64,000 bases of DNA from CAZDVQ01 sp964508975 (GCA_964508975.1 CAZDVQ010000011.1:1-64000); one strand, 5' to 3'; positions 46,057-55,216 are shown, numbered from the stretch's first letter. Program-made: numbers and translations. The notes: generated by a model not told the origin, from the sequence alone.

Positions 46057-46551
46057 ATGAACGCTACACCAACTACCCGCAGCACTAGCCAGTTTTTCCA
46101 AGCGAAATACATGGCTTACGGCCTATTATTGTTTATCGCAGCCACTTTCACAGCGTGTACCGATGGTAATAATATTGATACGCGCGATGCCTTTGCAGGC
46201 CGATACAATGTGACGGAGTTGTGCGACTCCTCTGTTGATACCTTCGGATTTACCATGAATGTCCGCAAATTAGCCGGCGCTACCTTGGTTGAGCTCGACG
46301 AGTTTGATTTTTATGGTTACCCATACCAACCAGAAGCTATTATTTCTGGTGACAGGTTGGATATCGCTTCTCAAAAGTACACTGTGCGTACCAGCCCTGA
46401 ACTTTCGTATGAATTTACTGGTACAGGTCGTTTGGTTGGCAATGTGTTGACCATCGATTACAACGTTTACCGTTGGGAACAACTGGTTACGGGCATGGAT
46501 GTCCGCCTCATCGACAATTGTAGCATGACTTGTGTGAAAATCGTCAATTAA
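46057..46551 (+). CDS. Putative lipoprotein
   Basis: 164 residues. Export signal around residues 16-34 (AKYMAYGLLLFIAATFTAC, Cys near 34 as lipidation site; a shorter start at the internal Met is possible). The mature part is a small beta-rich domain (RYNVTELCDSSVDTFGFTMN ... GRLVGNVLTIDYNVY) resembling lipocalin-like Bacteroidota lipoproteins. Bidirectional terminator follows. Confidence 0.75.
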   Translation: MNATPTTRSTSQFFQAKYMAYGLLLFIAATFTACTDGNNIDTRDAFAGRYNVTELCDSSVDTFGFTMNVRKLAGATLVELDEFDFYGYPYQPEAIISGDRLDIASQKYTVRTSPELSYEFTGTGRLVGNVLTIDYNVYRWEQLVTGMDVRLIDNCSMTCVKIVN

Positions 46552-46563
46552 TTAGGCATCACC

Positions 46564-46602
46564 AAAAAGCCCGCTGTGTATCTTCACACAGCGGGCTTTT
46601 TT
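46564..46602. terminator. Bidirectional intrinsic terminator
   Basis: aaaaagcccgctgtgt hairpin ending acacagcgggctttttt. Serves the lipoprotein gene on plus and the small gene at 46649-46870 on minus. Confidence 0.93.
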
Positions 46603-46648
46603 ACTTGGTGTCACCTGATGTGTGCCCAATCAGCTCACATCTCAACAC

Positions 46649-46870
46649 TTACATCTTCTCGCTTCTATCTTCTAGCTCCTCTCTAGTATCCGGTGTTACC
46701 AAGCCGATAAAATCACTGAGTACTTTACCGAGCACACCGACGTACAAGTCGGCCAATAAACCTGCCGAACGTGTTGTCTCGATGGTTTGCTGCACCTCAT
46801 TTTTAATTTTGGCAGGCGCTTGAACGTCTTCTTCAAGCTGTTTAAAATGGTTGATTATAGGATCTGCCAT
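46649..46870 (-). CDS. Small protein coupled to ECF sigma factor
   Basis: 73 residues from ATG 46870, which lies inside the end of the sigma factor gene (16-bp overlap). MADPIINHFKQLEEDVQAPA, KIKNEVQQTIETTRSAG, then LLADLYVGVLGKVLSDFIGL. Mostly helical and amphipathic; no transmembrane segment in the strict sense but an apolar second half. Placement right after the sigma factor suggests a regulatory or accessory role. It lacks zinc-finger anti-sigma motifs. Family not recognised. Confidence 0.65.
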   Translation of the reverse strand: MADPIINHFKQLEEDVQAPAKIKNEVQQTIETTRSAGLLADLYVGVLGKVLSDFIGLVTPDTREELEDRSEKM

Positions 46871-47442
46871 ACGATATACCACATAAAGATGATTAAAACA
46901 GGAACAGCCATGTCTTCGCAAGCCTCGCGGACGCGCTGTTTAGCCCGGAGTATTTTCATTTTCACGGCGCTTTCCGACTTGTCCAGCACCTCGCAAATTT
47001 CTTTGATCGACATATCCTCTTTGTACTTCATCAACAGCACCTCGCGGTCGTCAAGGGGGATACGATCCATGCCTATCTTCAGGCGGTCGAGTTCAATCTC
47101 CATCAACTCGCGATCGGTTGGGTCGGTATCGGGCAGCGATACACCTACCGAGTCATCGCCGTAGTTTACAATGCTGCGCTTGTTCTTCCGGATAAAATCG
47201 ATACAATAATTGTATGTGATGGCGTAAATCCAGGTCGAGAAACGCGAATCCTTGTTGAAGGAATCTAACCGCGTGAAAATCTTGGTAAAAATATCTTGTG
47301 CAGCATCTTCCGCCAGGCCGTTATCGCGAAGCATAGAGAGGCACTTGGCATAAACTTTATTCCCGTAACGGTCGTAAAGTTCGCCAAAGTACAAGGACGA
47401 TTGGGTCTCTAAGTATAAGGAAACCAAATCGTTATCTGACAT
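46855..47442 (-). CDS. ECF sigma factor with hydrophobic C-terminal tail
   Basis: 195 residues from ATG 47442. Region 2: YFGELYDRYGNKVYAKCLSM, DAAQDIFTKIF, DSRFSTWIYAITYNYCIDFI. Region 4: LDDREVLLMKYKEDMSIKEI, ESAVKMKILRAKQRVRE. After the region 4 helix the protein continues with MAVPVLIIFMWYIVWQIL (178-195), a run of 18 mostly apolar residues that standard ECF factors do not have. This could anchor it to the inner membrane. The downstream small gene overlaps its end. Confidence 0.9.
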   Translation of the reverse strand: MSDNDLVSLYLETQSSLYFGELYDRYGNKVYAKCLSMLRDNGLAEDAAQDIFTKIFTRLDSFNKDSRFSTWIYAITYNYCIDFIRKNKRSIVNYGDDSVGVSLPDTDPTDRELMEIELDRLKIGMDRIPLDDREVLLMKYKEDMSIKEICEVLDKSESAVKMKILRAKQRVREACEDMAVPVLIIFMWYIVWQIL

Positions 47443-47583
47443 CTTTTTATGGTTTGTCGATACCACTGCTGCTTGTTTTGGATTACAAATATAAGGCAAT
47501 GATTCAAAATAACCTATTTTAAATATTACCATGTCACAATAAATCAAAAAGAGTACCATCTTTTATAAATGGTTTTAGCGGCC

Positions 47584-47611
47584 TTGAATTGCGTTGCGCT
47601 TACTATCTTTG
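47584..47611 (+). promoter_or_regulatory. Candidate promoter of PfkB kinase gene
   Basis: TTG (47584-47586), 17-bp spacer, TATCTTTG (47604-47611): exact match to the TAnnTTTG -7 box. 29 bp before the ATG at 47640. Confidence 0.6.
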
Positions 47612-47639
47612 TGCTATCATAAATCAATACATCAAACAC

Positions 47640-48557
47640 ATGAGTCTTCTTGTTGTAGGTACGATGGCTTTCGATAGCATCGAAACCCCGCTGGGTAAAG
47701 CTGACCGTATCATCGGTGGTGCTGCCACTTATATTTGCTACGCTGCATCACAATTTGTAAAAGACATTCGCGCCGTATCGGTAGTGGGTGAAGATTTTCC
47801 CGCCGCAGAGCTGGAAGCCTTGAACAAGGTTGGTGTAAAAACCGATGGCGTTCAAGTAAAACACGGCGAAAAATCATTCTTCTGGGCAGGTCGTTACCAC
47901 AACAACATGAACGCCCGCGATACCTTAGCTACCGAGTTGAACGTGTTGGCCGATTTTGACCCCGTTTTACCCGAGCATTACAGAAATGCCGAGTATATCA
48001 TGTTGGGCAACCTTACGCCTGCCGTACAAGCCAAAGTACTTGACCAAATTACAGGCACACCTAAATTGGTGGTGCTGGATACCATGAATTTCTGGATGGA
48101 CATCGCCCTCGACGAGTTGAAGCAAGTGCTCAAACGCATCGACGTGTTGACCATCAACGACGAGGAAGCCCGTCAGCTTTCAGGCGAGTACTCGCTCGTT
48201 AAAGCTGCTCGCGTTATCCGTCAAATGGGTCCTAAATACTTGGTTATCAAGAAAGGCGAGCACGGTGCGCTCTTGTTCCACGGCGATAATGTGTTCTTCG
48301 CCCCAGCCTTGCCCCTAGAAGAAGTTTTTGACCCAACAGGCGCTGGCGATAGTTTTGCCGGTGGTTTCATCGGTTACTTGGCACAAACTGGCGACCTATC
48401 TTTCGAGAACATGAAACGCGCCATCGTACACGGTTCGGCCATCGCGTCGTTCTGCGTGGAGCAGTTCGGTATCGAGAAAATCAAGCATGTACAAAAAGCA
48501 GAGCTCGACGAGCGTTTACGCGCCTTCGTCCGCCTCATGGACGCTGGCCTCGCCTAG
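47640..48557 (+). CDS. PfkB-family sugar kinase
   Basis: 305 residues from ATG 47640. PfkB signature: N-terminal MSLLVVGTMAFDSIETPLGK, GGAATYICYAASQF, substrate/lid segment SFFWAGRYHNNMN, LTINDEEARQLSG, and the C-terminal anion hole with catalytic Asp EVFDPTGAGDSFAGGFIGY. Phosphorylates a sugar or nucleoside; the actual substrate is not deducible. The closest general form is ribokinase/adenosine-kinase like. Followed by a strong terminator. Confidence 0.92.
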   Translation: MSLLVVGTMAFDSIETPLGKADRIIGGAATYICYAASQFVKDIRAVSVVGEDFPAAELEALNKVGVKTDGVQVKHGEKSFFWAGRYHNNMNARDTLATELNVLADFDPVLPEHYRNAEYIMLGNLTPAVQAKVLDQITGTPKLVVLDTMNFWMDIALDELKQVLKRIDVLTINDEEARQLSGEYSLVKAARVIRQMGPKYLVIKKGEHGALLFHGDNVFFAPALPLEEVFDPTGAGDSFAGGFIGYLAQTGDLSFENMKRAIVHGSAIASFCVEQFGIEKIKHVQKAELDERLRAFVRLMDAGLA

Positions 48558-48581
48558 CTTGCACACGCGCTATATCAATTC

Positions 48582-48618
48582 AAAAAGGGACAATCCTTAC
48601 AGGACTTGTCCCTTTTTG
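48582..48618 (+). terminator. Intrinsic terminator after the kinase gene
   Basis: aaaaagggacaa / ttgtcccttttt stem with a loop of 12 bases and a T-run. 25 bp after the kinase stop. Confidence 0.9.
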
Positions 48619-48644
48619 GAATAAATCCGCCCAATTGAATAAAT

Positions 48645-50276
48645 ATGAAAGGTCAAAAAGTAAGCAAGCAACAAGTCAGCATAATTATTGTCCTTTTTTA
48701 TGCCTTGATTCCTGTAATATCATGGGCACAAACCCCAATTTTACAGGACAATTTTGAAGGGAACGGTGGTATAACTACTTGGTATGGAGATGATTGCGGC
48801 ATCAATACTAGTTTCAGTAATCCATATCCCACTGGCCTTAATACCTCTACAAAGGTTTTAAGATATGCAGATATTGGTGGCCAGTATGCCAACGTTGGTT
48901 TTAACGCTGGATTCAGCTTTAATTTAGCCACAAGCAGTGTGTTCTCCCTGAAAGTGTACGTGCCTTCAAGCGGAATTACAGGAAACCAACCCAACCAAAT
49001 TTCCCTGAAACTTCAAAATGCTACCCTGCCTCAACCTTGGGTAACCCAATGCGAAATCATTAAGCCTATACTGCTGGATCAATGGCAAACCATAAGCTTT
49101 GATTTTGCGACCGATAATTTTATCAACCTAGATCCCAGCTCTTCGCACCCACTCAGCAGATGGGATTTCAGCCGTGTTTTACTTCAGCTGAATGGCGAAA
49201 ATAATACATCGCATGTCGTGGCCTACATCGATGATTTTACGTACGATGGGGCCGTTTCGCCATTTAATCAACTCGTTTGGAACGACGAGTTTAACGTAAA
49301 CGGGGCCGTAAACAGCCTGAACTGGTTTCATCAAACCCAGCTGCCCAACGGTGTGAGTTGGTACAATAACGAGCTCCAGCACTATACCAACAACATCGCT
49401 AATGCCTATTGCGACAATGGCCTGCTCAACATTGTAGCCAAAAAACAGGTATTTACCAGCCAAGGACAAACAAAGCAATATACCTCGGCCCGGTTAAACT
49501 CCAAATTCGCTTTCCAGTATGGCCGCGTCGAGGTTCGTGCAAAGTTACCCACGGGTGCGGGAACATGGCCCGCCGTGTGGATGCTTGGCAAAAACATCAT
49601 AGAGCCAGGTGGCTATTGGACCGCAACGCATGGCACCGTGAATTGGCCCGCCTGTGGCGAAATCGACATCATGGAACACTGGGGAAGCAATCAAAACGTT
49701 ATCTCCAGCGCGGTGCACCATCCCATAAACGGGAATTTAAGCGTCGGCGAGTATACCACTAACGCACAATATGACCCTGACGTATCCACCGAATTTCATA
49801 CCTACGCGGTCGAGTGGAATGATCAAAGTATCATTTTTAGCGTGGATAGCATCAACCATTTATCCTACAACCCGCCCGTCAAAAACCAATATACCTGGCC
49901 CTTTGATGCCGAGCAGTACATCCTCTTAAATGTGGCCATCGAGCCTACCGTTTCTCCAAATTTTGTGCAATCAAGCATGGAAATTGATTACGTGCGGGTA
50001 TATCAAGCAAGCATGACCAGTACGGCCAATGCCATCAATACACCTAAAGTCAAGCTGTTTCCCAACCCCGTTACCGAACAGTTGAGCATTACAGGCATAC
50101 AAAGTGCGACCGCTACCGCTGAAATATACTCGCTACTAGGGCAAAAAATATATACCTGCTCCTTGACTGGGCCAGACACTATGCTTGATTTAACCAGCCT
50201 TGACAATGGCGTGTATCTGCTCGTCCTAATCACTGAAACAGGCAGGGAGACCTATAAAATCATGAAAGCCAAATAG
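48645..50276 (+). CDS. GH16 beta-glucanase with T9SS sorting domain
   Basis: 543 residues. Signal peptide with hydrophobic core VSIIIVLFYALIPVISWAQ. Residues ~30-205: carbohydrate-binding-like beta sandwich (VAYIDDFTYDG). Residues ~215-455: GH16 catalytic domain with the retaining motif E339-I-D341-I-M-E344 (CGEIDIMEHWG) and WPAVWMLGK, typical of laminarinases that cut beta-1,3-glucan. C-terminal ~80 residues: type A sorting domain (VKLFPNPVTEQLSITGIQ ... LDNGVYLLVLITETG). Secreted through the type IX system. Confidence 0.95.
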   Translation: MKGQKVSKQQVSIIIVLFYALIPVISWAQTPILQDNFEGNGGITTWYGDDCGINTSFSNPYPTGLNTSTKVLRYADIGGQYANVGFNAGFSFNLATSSVFSLKVYVPSSGITGNQPNQISLKLQNATLPQPWVTQCEIIKPILLDQWQTISFDFATDNFINLDPSSSHPLSRWDFSRVLLQLNGENNTSHVVAYIDDFTYDGAVSPFNQLVWNDEFNVNGAVNSLNWFHQTQLPNGVSWYNNELQHYTNNIANAYCDNGLLNIVAKKQVFTSQGQTKQYTSARLNSKFAFQYGRVEVRAKLPTGAGTWPAVWMLGKNIIEPGGYWTATHGTVNWPACGEIDIMEHWGSNQNVISSAVHHPINGNLSVGEYTTNAQYDPDVSTEFHTYAVEWNDQSIIFSVDSINHLSYNPPVKNQYTWPFDAEQYILLNVAIEPTVSPNFVQSSMEIDYVRVYQASMTSTANAINTPKVKLFPNPVTEQLSITGIQSATATAEIYSLLGQKIYTCSLTGPDTMLDLTSLDNGVYLLVLITETGRETYKIMKAK

Positions 50277-50362
50277 CTGAAAAGCACCTTGGCCGAATGT
50301 ATATGGTCCCTCCGCTTTGAGCTTCCAATAGCGACGGGTGTTTGACGATTTGTTTTATTCAT

Positions 50363-50472
50363 TTTGGGCGCGTCGGCGCGTTGCGCCGTCGGTCCCTTCC
50401 GGGGTTCGCGTTGCTCCGTGCTGCGCACCGCGGCTTCCAGCCGCGCCCTACAGGCACCTCGCGCGATGCTCG
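50363..50472 (+). repeat. GC-rich mosaic repeat, copy L (family 3)
   Basis: Close direct copy of H (31771-31876). About 100 bp with roughly six differences. Occupies most of the 308-bp gap 50277-50584. Confidence 0.75.
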
Positions 50473-50553
50473 GCAGTGCGAATTATTCCAAAAATTGCTC
50501 AAATCTTAATATATTATAAGCAAACCGAATCAAGTATAACCCAGCCGAATAGG

Positions 50554-50580
50554 TTGAATGGGCCAGTCGCCAGAACTTTG
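50554..50580 (+). promoter_or_regulatory. Candidate promoter of the Rpn nuclease gene
   Basis: TTG (50554-50556), 16-bp spacer and GAACTTTG (50573-50580; TA to GA mismatch). If used, transcription begins a few bases before ATG 50585, which supports that start over the upstream ATG at 50558. Confidence 0.4.
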
Positions 50581-50584
50581 CGAC

Positions 50585-51481
50585 ATGGAAAAGAAACCTA
50601 TTCCCCCCATACCTGAAACTGGTAACATCTATGACAAAATCATCAAGGAAAATGCCCTCGAGTTGTTCAAGGCATTTACTCCAGATGTTGCATGGATACG
50701 TATAAAACCTTTACCAGAAAAACTACAAAGTACCCTAGAGCGCGAGCTTGATATGTTGTACGAGGTGACACAAGCCGACGGTACACGCCTGTTGGTACAT
50801 ATGGAATTCCAGTCCAGCCCTGACCCTGAAATGCATTACAGGATGCTGCTTTATTTTAGCTTGATTAGCCAGAAATACAAACTACCCGTTTGGCAAATGG
50901 TTGTTTACATAGGCACTGGGCCGCACCGCATGATCGGGCAGTTTACGGGGCCCCGTTCAAGTTTCGAGTACGACATTATAGCGCTGAACGAACTTGACCC
51001 TGAGCGATTCCTCTCGTCCCAAGTACCCGAGGTAATTATATTTGCGGTGTTTGCCAAGTTCGGTAAGGAACAAACAGAACAAGTTTTGCGTTCTATCGTC
51101 ATAAAGCTGCAACATTGTTGCCATGACCTCAACAAACTAAAAAAATACCACACGCAGTTGCTCAACTTGGCACGTTTGCGTAAATTTGACCATCTTTTAA
51201 TCGAAAACTTCAACACCATGCCCATTTACATCGAACTTGAAGACGTTGAAACGGACTACCTATACAATAAAGGTATACAAAAAGGTAAACTCGAAGGTAA
51301 ACTCGAAGGTAAACTTGAAGGTAAAGAAGAGGGCAAGGAAGAAGGAGCCCATCTTGCCCTGAAAATTATTGACCAACATAAAAAAGGGCTAGACATTCAA
51401 GCTATTGCTCTTGCTTTAGATGTAGCACCGTCAAAAGTAGAGGCCGTTATACAGGAAGCTAAAGATTTAGGTTTGATTTAA
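50585..51481 (+). CDS. Rpn-family putative recombination-promoting nuclease
   Basis: 298 residues from ATG 50585 (50558 in frame is possible). PD-(D/E)xK-like core of the Rpn/YhgA transposase-related family: IYDKIIKENALELFKA, ELDMLYEVTQADGTRLLVHM followed by EFQSSP (the E-F/Q catalytic strand), then MLLYFSLISQKYKLPVWQMV. Near the C-terminus is a tandem run of the tetrapeptides GKLE/GKEE (five to six units) encoded by a 12-bp repeat, followed by a helix. Rpn proteins nick DNA and raise recombination in E. coli. Confidence 0.85.
   Translation: MEKKPIPPIPETGNIYDKIIKENALELFKAFTPDVAWIRIKPLPEKLQSTLERELDMLYEVTQADGTRLLVHMEFQSSPDPEMHYRMLLYFSLISQKYKLPVWQMVVYIGTGPHRMIGQFTGPRSSFEYDIIALNELDPERFLSSQVPEVIIFAVFAKFGKEQTEQVLRSIVIKLQHCCHDLNKLKKYHTQLLNLARLRKFDHLLIENFNTMPIYIELEDVETDYLYNKGIQKGKLEGKLEGKLEGKEEGKEEGAHLALKIIDQHKKGLDIQAIALALDVAPSKVEAVIQEAKDLGLI
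51285..51350 (+). repeat. In-frame 12-bp repeats (GKLE/GKEE)
   Basis: Repeated ggtaaactcgaa units encoding GKLE, then related units encoding GKEE. The period is a multiple of three, so unit gain or loss would keep the frame and change linker length. Confidence 0.7.
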
Positions 51482-51513
51482 ACGAATAATTTGGCTAACT
51501 TGAATCGCCTCTC

Positions 51514-52467
51514 ATGTTTAAAGCAGAAGTAAAAAGTAAAATTGGAGAAGATATTTGCATCCTTATAAAGCTAGATAACCATTCTTGGAACTATCTGTGT
51601 GAATGTGGGGATGCTAGCGATTTGACTGTAAAAGATGTTCAGAACGCTAATGCAATTTTCATTAGCCATACCCATATTGATCATTTCGTAAATTTTGATG
51701 CAGTTATACGACATCAAATTGGTATTCAAAGAAAAATCGTGATTTGTGGTCCTAGAGGAATTGCTCAGCAGGTACAGTCAAAATTTAAAAGCTACACTTG
51801 GAATTTAATTGAAGAAGGTTCTGTTTTCTACGAAATCAGAGAAGTGCTATCCGAAAATGAAATTCAAATTTTTGAATTAGAACCTCCCGTTTGGACGTTA
51901 AAGGAAAAAGGTGTAATTCAGACTAATATCATCTTTGAAGAAAAAGACTTCATCGTTACAGCTACCATCCTTAATCATAAGATACCTACGTTAGCTTATA
52001 AATTTAAAGAATATGACTCAACTAGGATAGATATACAAAGTAGCGGGTTTAAAGGAGGCCAATGGGTTAAAGCATTAAAGGAAGCTTTTGAAGGACAGGA
52101 TGGAAACAGGATTATTAGTATTGAAGATAAAACGTATAAAGCTGCTGAGCTTTTTCACTTGTTACAAATCCAAGAAGGTGATTCGGTAGGTATTATTATG
52201 GATCATGCAGCAAGCGAGGAAAATCATACTAAGATAAAGCAGCATTTTTTCCAATGCAGGAAAGTTTTCATTGAAAGCTTTTACAAGGATGAAGACAAAG
52301 AACAGGCAGCGCTAAACTATCATAGTTACGCTTCCATGTCTGGAAAAATTATGCGCGAGGCACAGGTAAAAGAACCTGTCCCTGTTCACTTTTCTAGAAA
52401 ATATAAGGAAGAGGACATAAAACTACTCTTGGAGGAATTTGAAAAATCTATAAATTGCGAAGAGTAG
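51514..52467 (+). CDS. MBL-fold metallohydrolase (RNase Z-like)
   Basis: 317 residues. Metal motif H52-T-H54-I-D56-H57 (ISHTHIDHF), with CECGDASDLTVKD upstream and a second-site His in ATILNHKIPTLAYKF and the Asp/His pair in IIMDHAASEENH. Layout resembles ribonuclease Z/ElaC-type enzymes, which process tRNA 3' ends, but the family match is partial and the protein may act elsewhere. It is visibly richer in A and T than the genes around it. 32 bp after the Rpn gene on the same strand; cotranscription possible. Confidence 0.8.
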   Translation: MFKAEVKSKIGEDICILIKLDNHSWNYLCECGDASDLTVKDVQNANAIFISHTHIDHFVNFDAVIRHQIGIQRKIVICGPRGIAQQVQSKFKSYTWNLIEEGSVFYEIREVLSENEIQIFELEPPVWTLKEKGVIQTNIIFEEKDFIVTATILNHKIPTLAYKFKEYDSTRIDIQSSGFKGGQWVKALKEAFEGQDGNRIISIEDKTYKAAELFHLLQIQEGDSVGIIMDHAASEENHTKIKQHFFQCRKVFIESFYKDEDKEQAALNYHSYASMSGKIMREAQVKEPVPVHFSRKYKEEDIKLLLEEFEKSINCEE

Positions 52468-52502
52468 CTACAGACTAAGTTAATCTAAAATTTCCAGTCA
52501 TT

Positions 52503-52623
52503 CGGCCTAGCGATGTGGAGGGCGGCCGTAGGCCGTACCGCAGGGGCTTATGCCCCAAGGTATGAGCGACAGCGAACCCGCAACGTAGCGGCGGCGACCG
52601 CAGGGAGACGCAGGCCCCCCAAA
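52503..52623 (+). repeat. GC-rich mosaic repeat, copy M (family 2)
   Basis: cggcctagcgatgtggaggg to caggccccccaaa. First ~80 bp nearly identical to copies G and O. Confidence 0.75.
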
Positions 52624-52631
52624 CCCAACCA

Positions 52632-53954
52632 TCAAAGGTGTTTTAAAATGAGCTGGAGGCTCTCGTCGTATGCGCTAGGGCGTGGTGCCGGCGAGGCGAT
52701 AACCCTGCCGTACTGGTCGATGAGCATGTAATGCGGGATGGCGCTGAAGCCTAGTTTGCCCGCACCTTCGCTGCCCCAACCCTGGAGTAAAAAGTACTGT
52801 TGCCCGCCCGGCTTGTGCTTGCCAAGGTGTTTTTTCCACTCCTCGGTGCTAGCATCCAGCGAGATGTAGAGGAATACCACGTTTTTGCCCTTGAGCACCT
52901 CTTGCAAACGTTGGGTATGGGGCATTTCTTTGAGGCAAGCGCCGCACCAGCTGGCCCAAAAATCGATATACACCAGCTGGCCTTTAAAACTGTTGATGGA
53001 GACGATATTGCCTTGCGCGTCGAGGATGTCCATGTGGGGTAGCAGTTGACCGGGTGCCGCCACGCTCATACGCTCGCGGCTTTGGCGCAGCAGGGTTTTC
53101 AGCGACTCGAACGGGCACTCGGCCATGAATTTGTCGTGCTGGGCCGTGATGATATCGGGGTCCCGGCGGATGTCAAAATAGTACTCGCTGGCCTCTAAAA
53201 AAAAGCGGGGCATGGGGCTGTTGAGCAGCTCGGGCATATAGTCTTTAAGCGCGCCCAGGGTGTAACTGTAATACTCGCTGGCATAGGCCAAGGGGTAGTC
53301 AAGTTGCAGCGACTCGAAATACACATCGTAGCTGATAGGTAGCGCCACGGCATCGTCCATGCCGTTGGCCAAGGCGTATTCCCAGCGGTAGCGCAGCAGG
53401 TGGTAGGCCATGCGGTAGCTCAAATCGTTGCGGGCAAAAGCCAGGAAATCAGCCTCCAACTTGGGATAATGCGTTTGCTGCAAGCGGTTAAAATTGATGC
53501 TCAACTCGTTGACCAATCGTTGAAAAGCCGTGGCATCGTAGCTGCCAATATGCTCGTTGATGCGCTGCTCGATACCTAGGGCCAGTACCGACCACTCGTG
53601 CCAGAACTGCTGTTTGGAAACACCGCTGGGCTGGAACTGGGCTTTGTTGCTGTTGGATTGAATGGTAAGCTGTACCTCATCGCCAGGGAACAGCAAAATA
53701 TGGTATTCTTGGTAGCCGAGCTGTAAGCGGTAACGCTTTACCTGGTCGAGCTCAAAGCGGAACTTAAAGCTACCATCGGCCTCGATGGGCACGGTGTAAA
53801 CATATGCCTCAAAGCTGATGTGATCGGCAATGTAGTGCAGAGAAAGATTACCCTCGGTACTAGATAAAACCTTGCCGCTCAGCTCGGTAGGCAGGGCGGC
53901 AAGTGGCCGGAGGCCAAGCAAAACTATGAGTAAAACGAAGCAGTGTTTAATCAT
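52632..53954 (-). CDS. TlpA-type thiol-disulfide oxidoreductase
   Basis: 440 residues. Signal peptide (MIKHCFVLLIVLLGLRPLAA), a long N-terminal helical/beta domain (~25-300; Bacteroidota DUF4369-like start VLSSTEGNLSLHYIADHI), and a C-terminal thioredoxin domain (~300-440) with active site WCGAC in VYIDFWASWCGACLKEMP. Both active cysteines are present. Probably periplasmic reductase for disulfides of secreted or cytochrome proteins. 11 bp downstream of purM on the same strand. Confidence 0.92.
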   Translation of the reverse strand: MIKHCFVLLIVLLGLRPLAALPTELSGKVLSSTEGNLSLHYIADHISFEAYVYTVPIEADGSFKFRFELDQVKRYRLQLGYQEYHILLFPGDEVQLTIQSNSNKAQFQPSGVSKQQFWHEWSVLALGIEQRINEHIGSYDATAFQRLVNELSINFNRLQQTHYPKLEADFLAFARNDLSYRMAYHLLRYRWEYALANGMDDAVALPISYDVYFESLQLDYPLAYASEYYSYTLGALKDYMPELLNSPMPRFFLEASEYYFDIRRDPDIITAQHDKFMAECPFESLKTLLRQSRERMSVAAPGQLLPHMDILDAQGNIVSINSFKGQLVYIDFWASWCGACLKEMPHTQRLQEVLKGKNVVFLYISLDASTEEWKKHLGKHKPGGQQYFLLQGWGSEGAGKLGFSAIPHYMLIDQYGRVIASPAPRPSAYDESLQLILKHL

Positions 53955-53965
53955 TCAGGACAAAA

Positions 53966-55141
53966 CTAAGCGTAGGTAAATATGCCTTCAGGCGTGTGGA
54001 TGCTCACTTGAGCACCTGTACCTTCAACAACCCGGCCAACAAGTTGTGCATCGATGTTGAAGCTTTGCGCCAGGGCAATTACCGTGTCGGCTTGCTCGGG
54101 GTCGAGGTATAGTTCAAGGCGGTGGCCCATGTTGAACACCTGGTACATTTCCTTGAGGCCAGTGCCAGAGGCTTTCTGTATCAAGTCGAAAACGGGCGGG
54201 ATAGCAAAAAGATTGTCCTTGATGATATGGCAATCCTGAATAAATTTCTGCACCTTGGTTTGGCCGCCGCCGCTGCAATGGATGATGCCGTGCGGTTTAA
54301 CCTCGGTTTCGCGGAGCAACTTGCGCAAGAAAGGCAAATAAGTGCGGGTTGGCGAGAGGAGCAGCTGGCCCACGGTAAAGCGACCATGTGCCGTGTCCAC
54401 GCTTTCGGTGAGGCGGTGCGGGCCACAGAATACCACGTCCTCGGGGGTGTTGGGGTCAAAGCTATCGGGGAAGTGCTGCGCATAGTATTTGCTCAGCACG
54501 TCGTGGCGGGCAGAGGTAAGGCCGTTGCTGCCGATACCGCTGTTGTAGCTATGCTCATAGCTGGCTTGGCCGTAAGAGGCGAGGCCTACTACTACCTGTC
54601 CTGGGCGGATGTTGTTCACCACCACGCTGTCGCGTTGCATGCGCGCGAAGGTGGTAAAGCCCACGTCGACGGTGCGGACGATATCGCCCACGTCGGCGGT
54701 TTCGCCGCCAGCCAGGTGAATGTTGACCTGGTGCTGGGCAAGGTCCTGGCAGAAATCGGCGGTCGCCTGTATCAACTCGGCGATAACCTCGCCAGGAATA
54801 AGGTTCTTGTTGCGGCCAATGGTCGACGATAGCACGATGTCATCCACACAGCCAATGCAGCCCATGTCGTCGATATTCATCACGATGGCATCTTGTACGA
54901 TACCCCGCCAGATGCAGGCATCGTTGGTTTCTTTCCAGTACAACCAAGCCAGTGAGGTTTTGGTACCAGCGGTATCGGCGTGCATCACGTTGCAGTAGTC
55001 GGGCTGGCCGGCCACGATATCGGGCAATACCTTGCAAAAAGCATTGGGGAAAATACCTTTATCGAGGTGTTTAATGGCGGCATGCACTTCATCTTTGGTG
55101 GCCGAAACGCCACGGCGGTCGTATTTCATCTGGTCAGACAT
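53966..55141 (-). CDS. purM: Phosphoribosylformylglycinamidine cyclo-ligase (PurM)
   Basis: 391 residues of PurM/AIR synthase form: N-terminal DAIVMNIDDMGCIG, AGGETADVGD, VVGLASYGQ, and the C-terminal ATP-grasp-like domain with CSGGGQTKV and EMYQVFNMGHRLELYLD. The family performs ATP-dependent closure of FGAM to AIR in purine synthesis. Longer than E. coli PurM but usual for Bacteroidota. Adjacent to a TlpA gene, with no other pur genes in view. Confidence 0.9.
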   Translation of the reverse strand: MSDQMKYDRRGVSATKDEVHAAIKHLDKGIFPNAFCKVLPDIVAGQPDYCNVMHADTAGTKTSLAWLYWKETNDACIWRGIVQDAIVMNIDDMGCIGCVDDIVLSSTIGRNKNLIPGEVIAELIQATADFCQDLAQHQVNIHLAGGETADVGDIVRTVDVGFTTFARMQRDSVVVNNIRPGQVVVGLASYGQASYEHSYNSGIGSNGLTSARHDVLSKYYAQHFPDSFDPNTPEDVVFCGPHRLTESVDTAHGRFTVGQLLLSPTRTYLPFLRKLLRETEVKPHGIIHCSGGGQTKVQKFIQDCHIIKDNLFAIPPVFDLIQKASGTGLKEMYQVFNMGHRLELYLDPEQADTVIALAQSFNIDAQLVGRVVEGTGAQVSIHTPEGIFTYA

Positions 55142-55216
55142 AGCTCGGATTTATAAGCCGCAAAGATAAGGCTTTTAAATACGTGAGTTAAAGATATTCG
55201 CTAGGTATTTTAAGCC

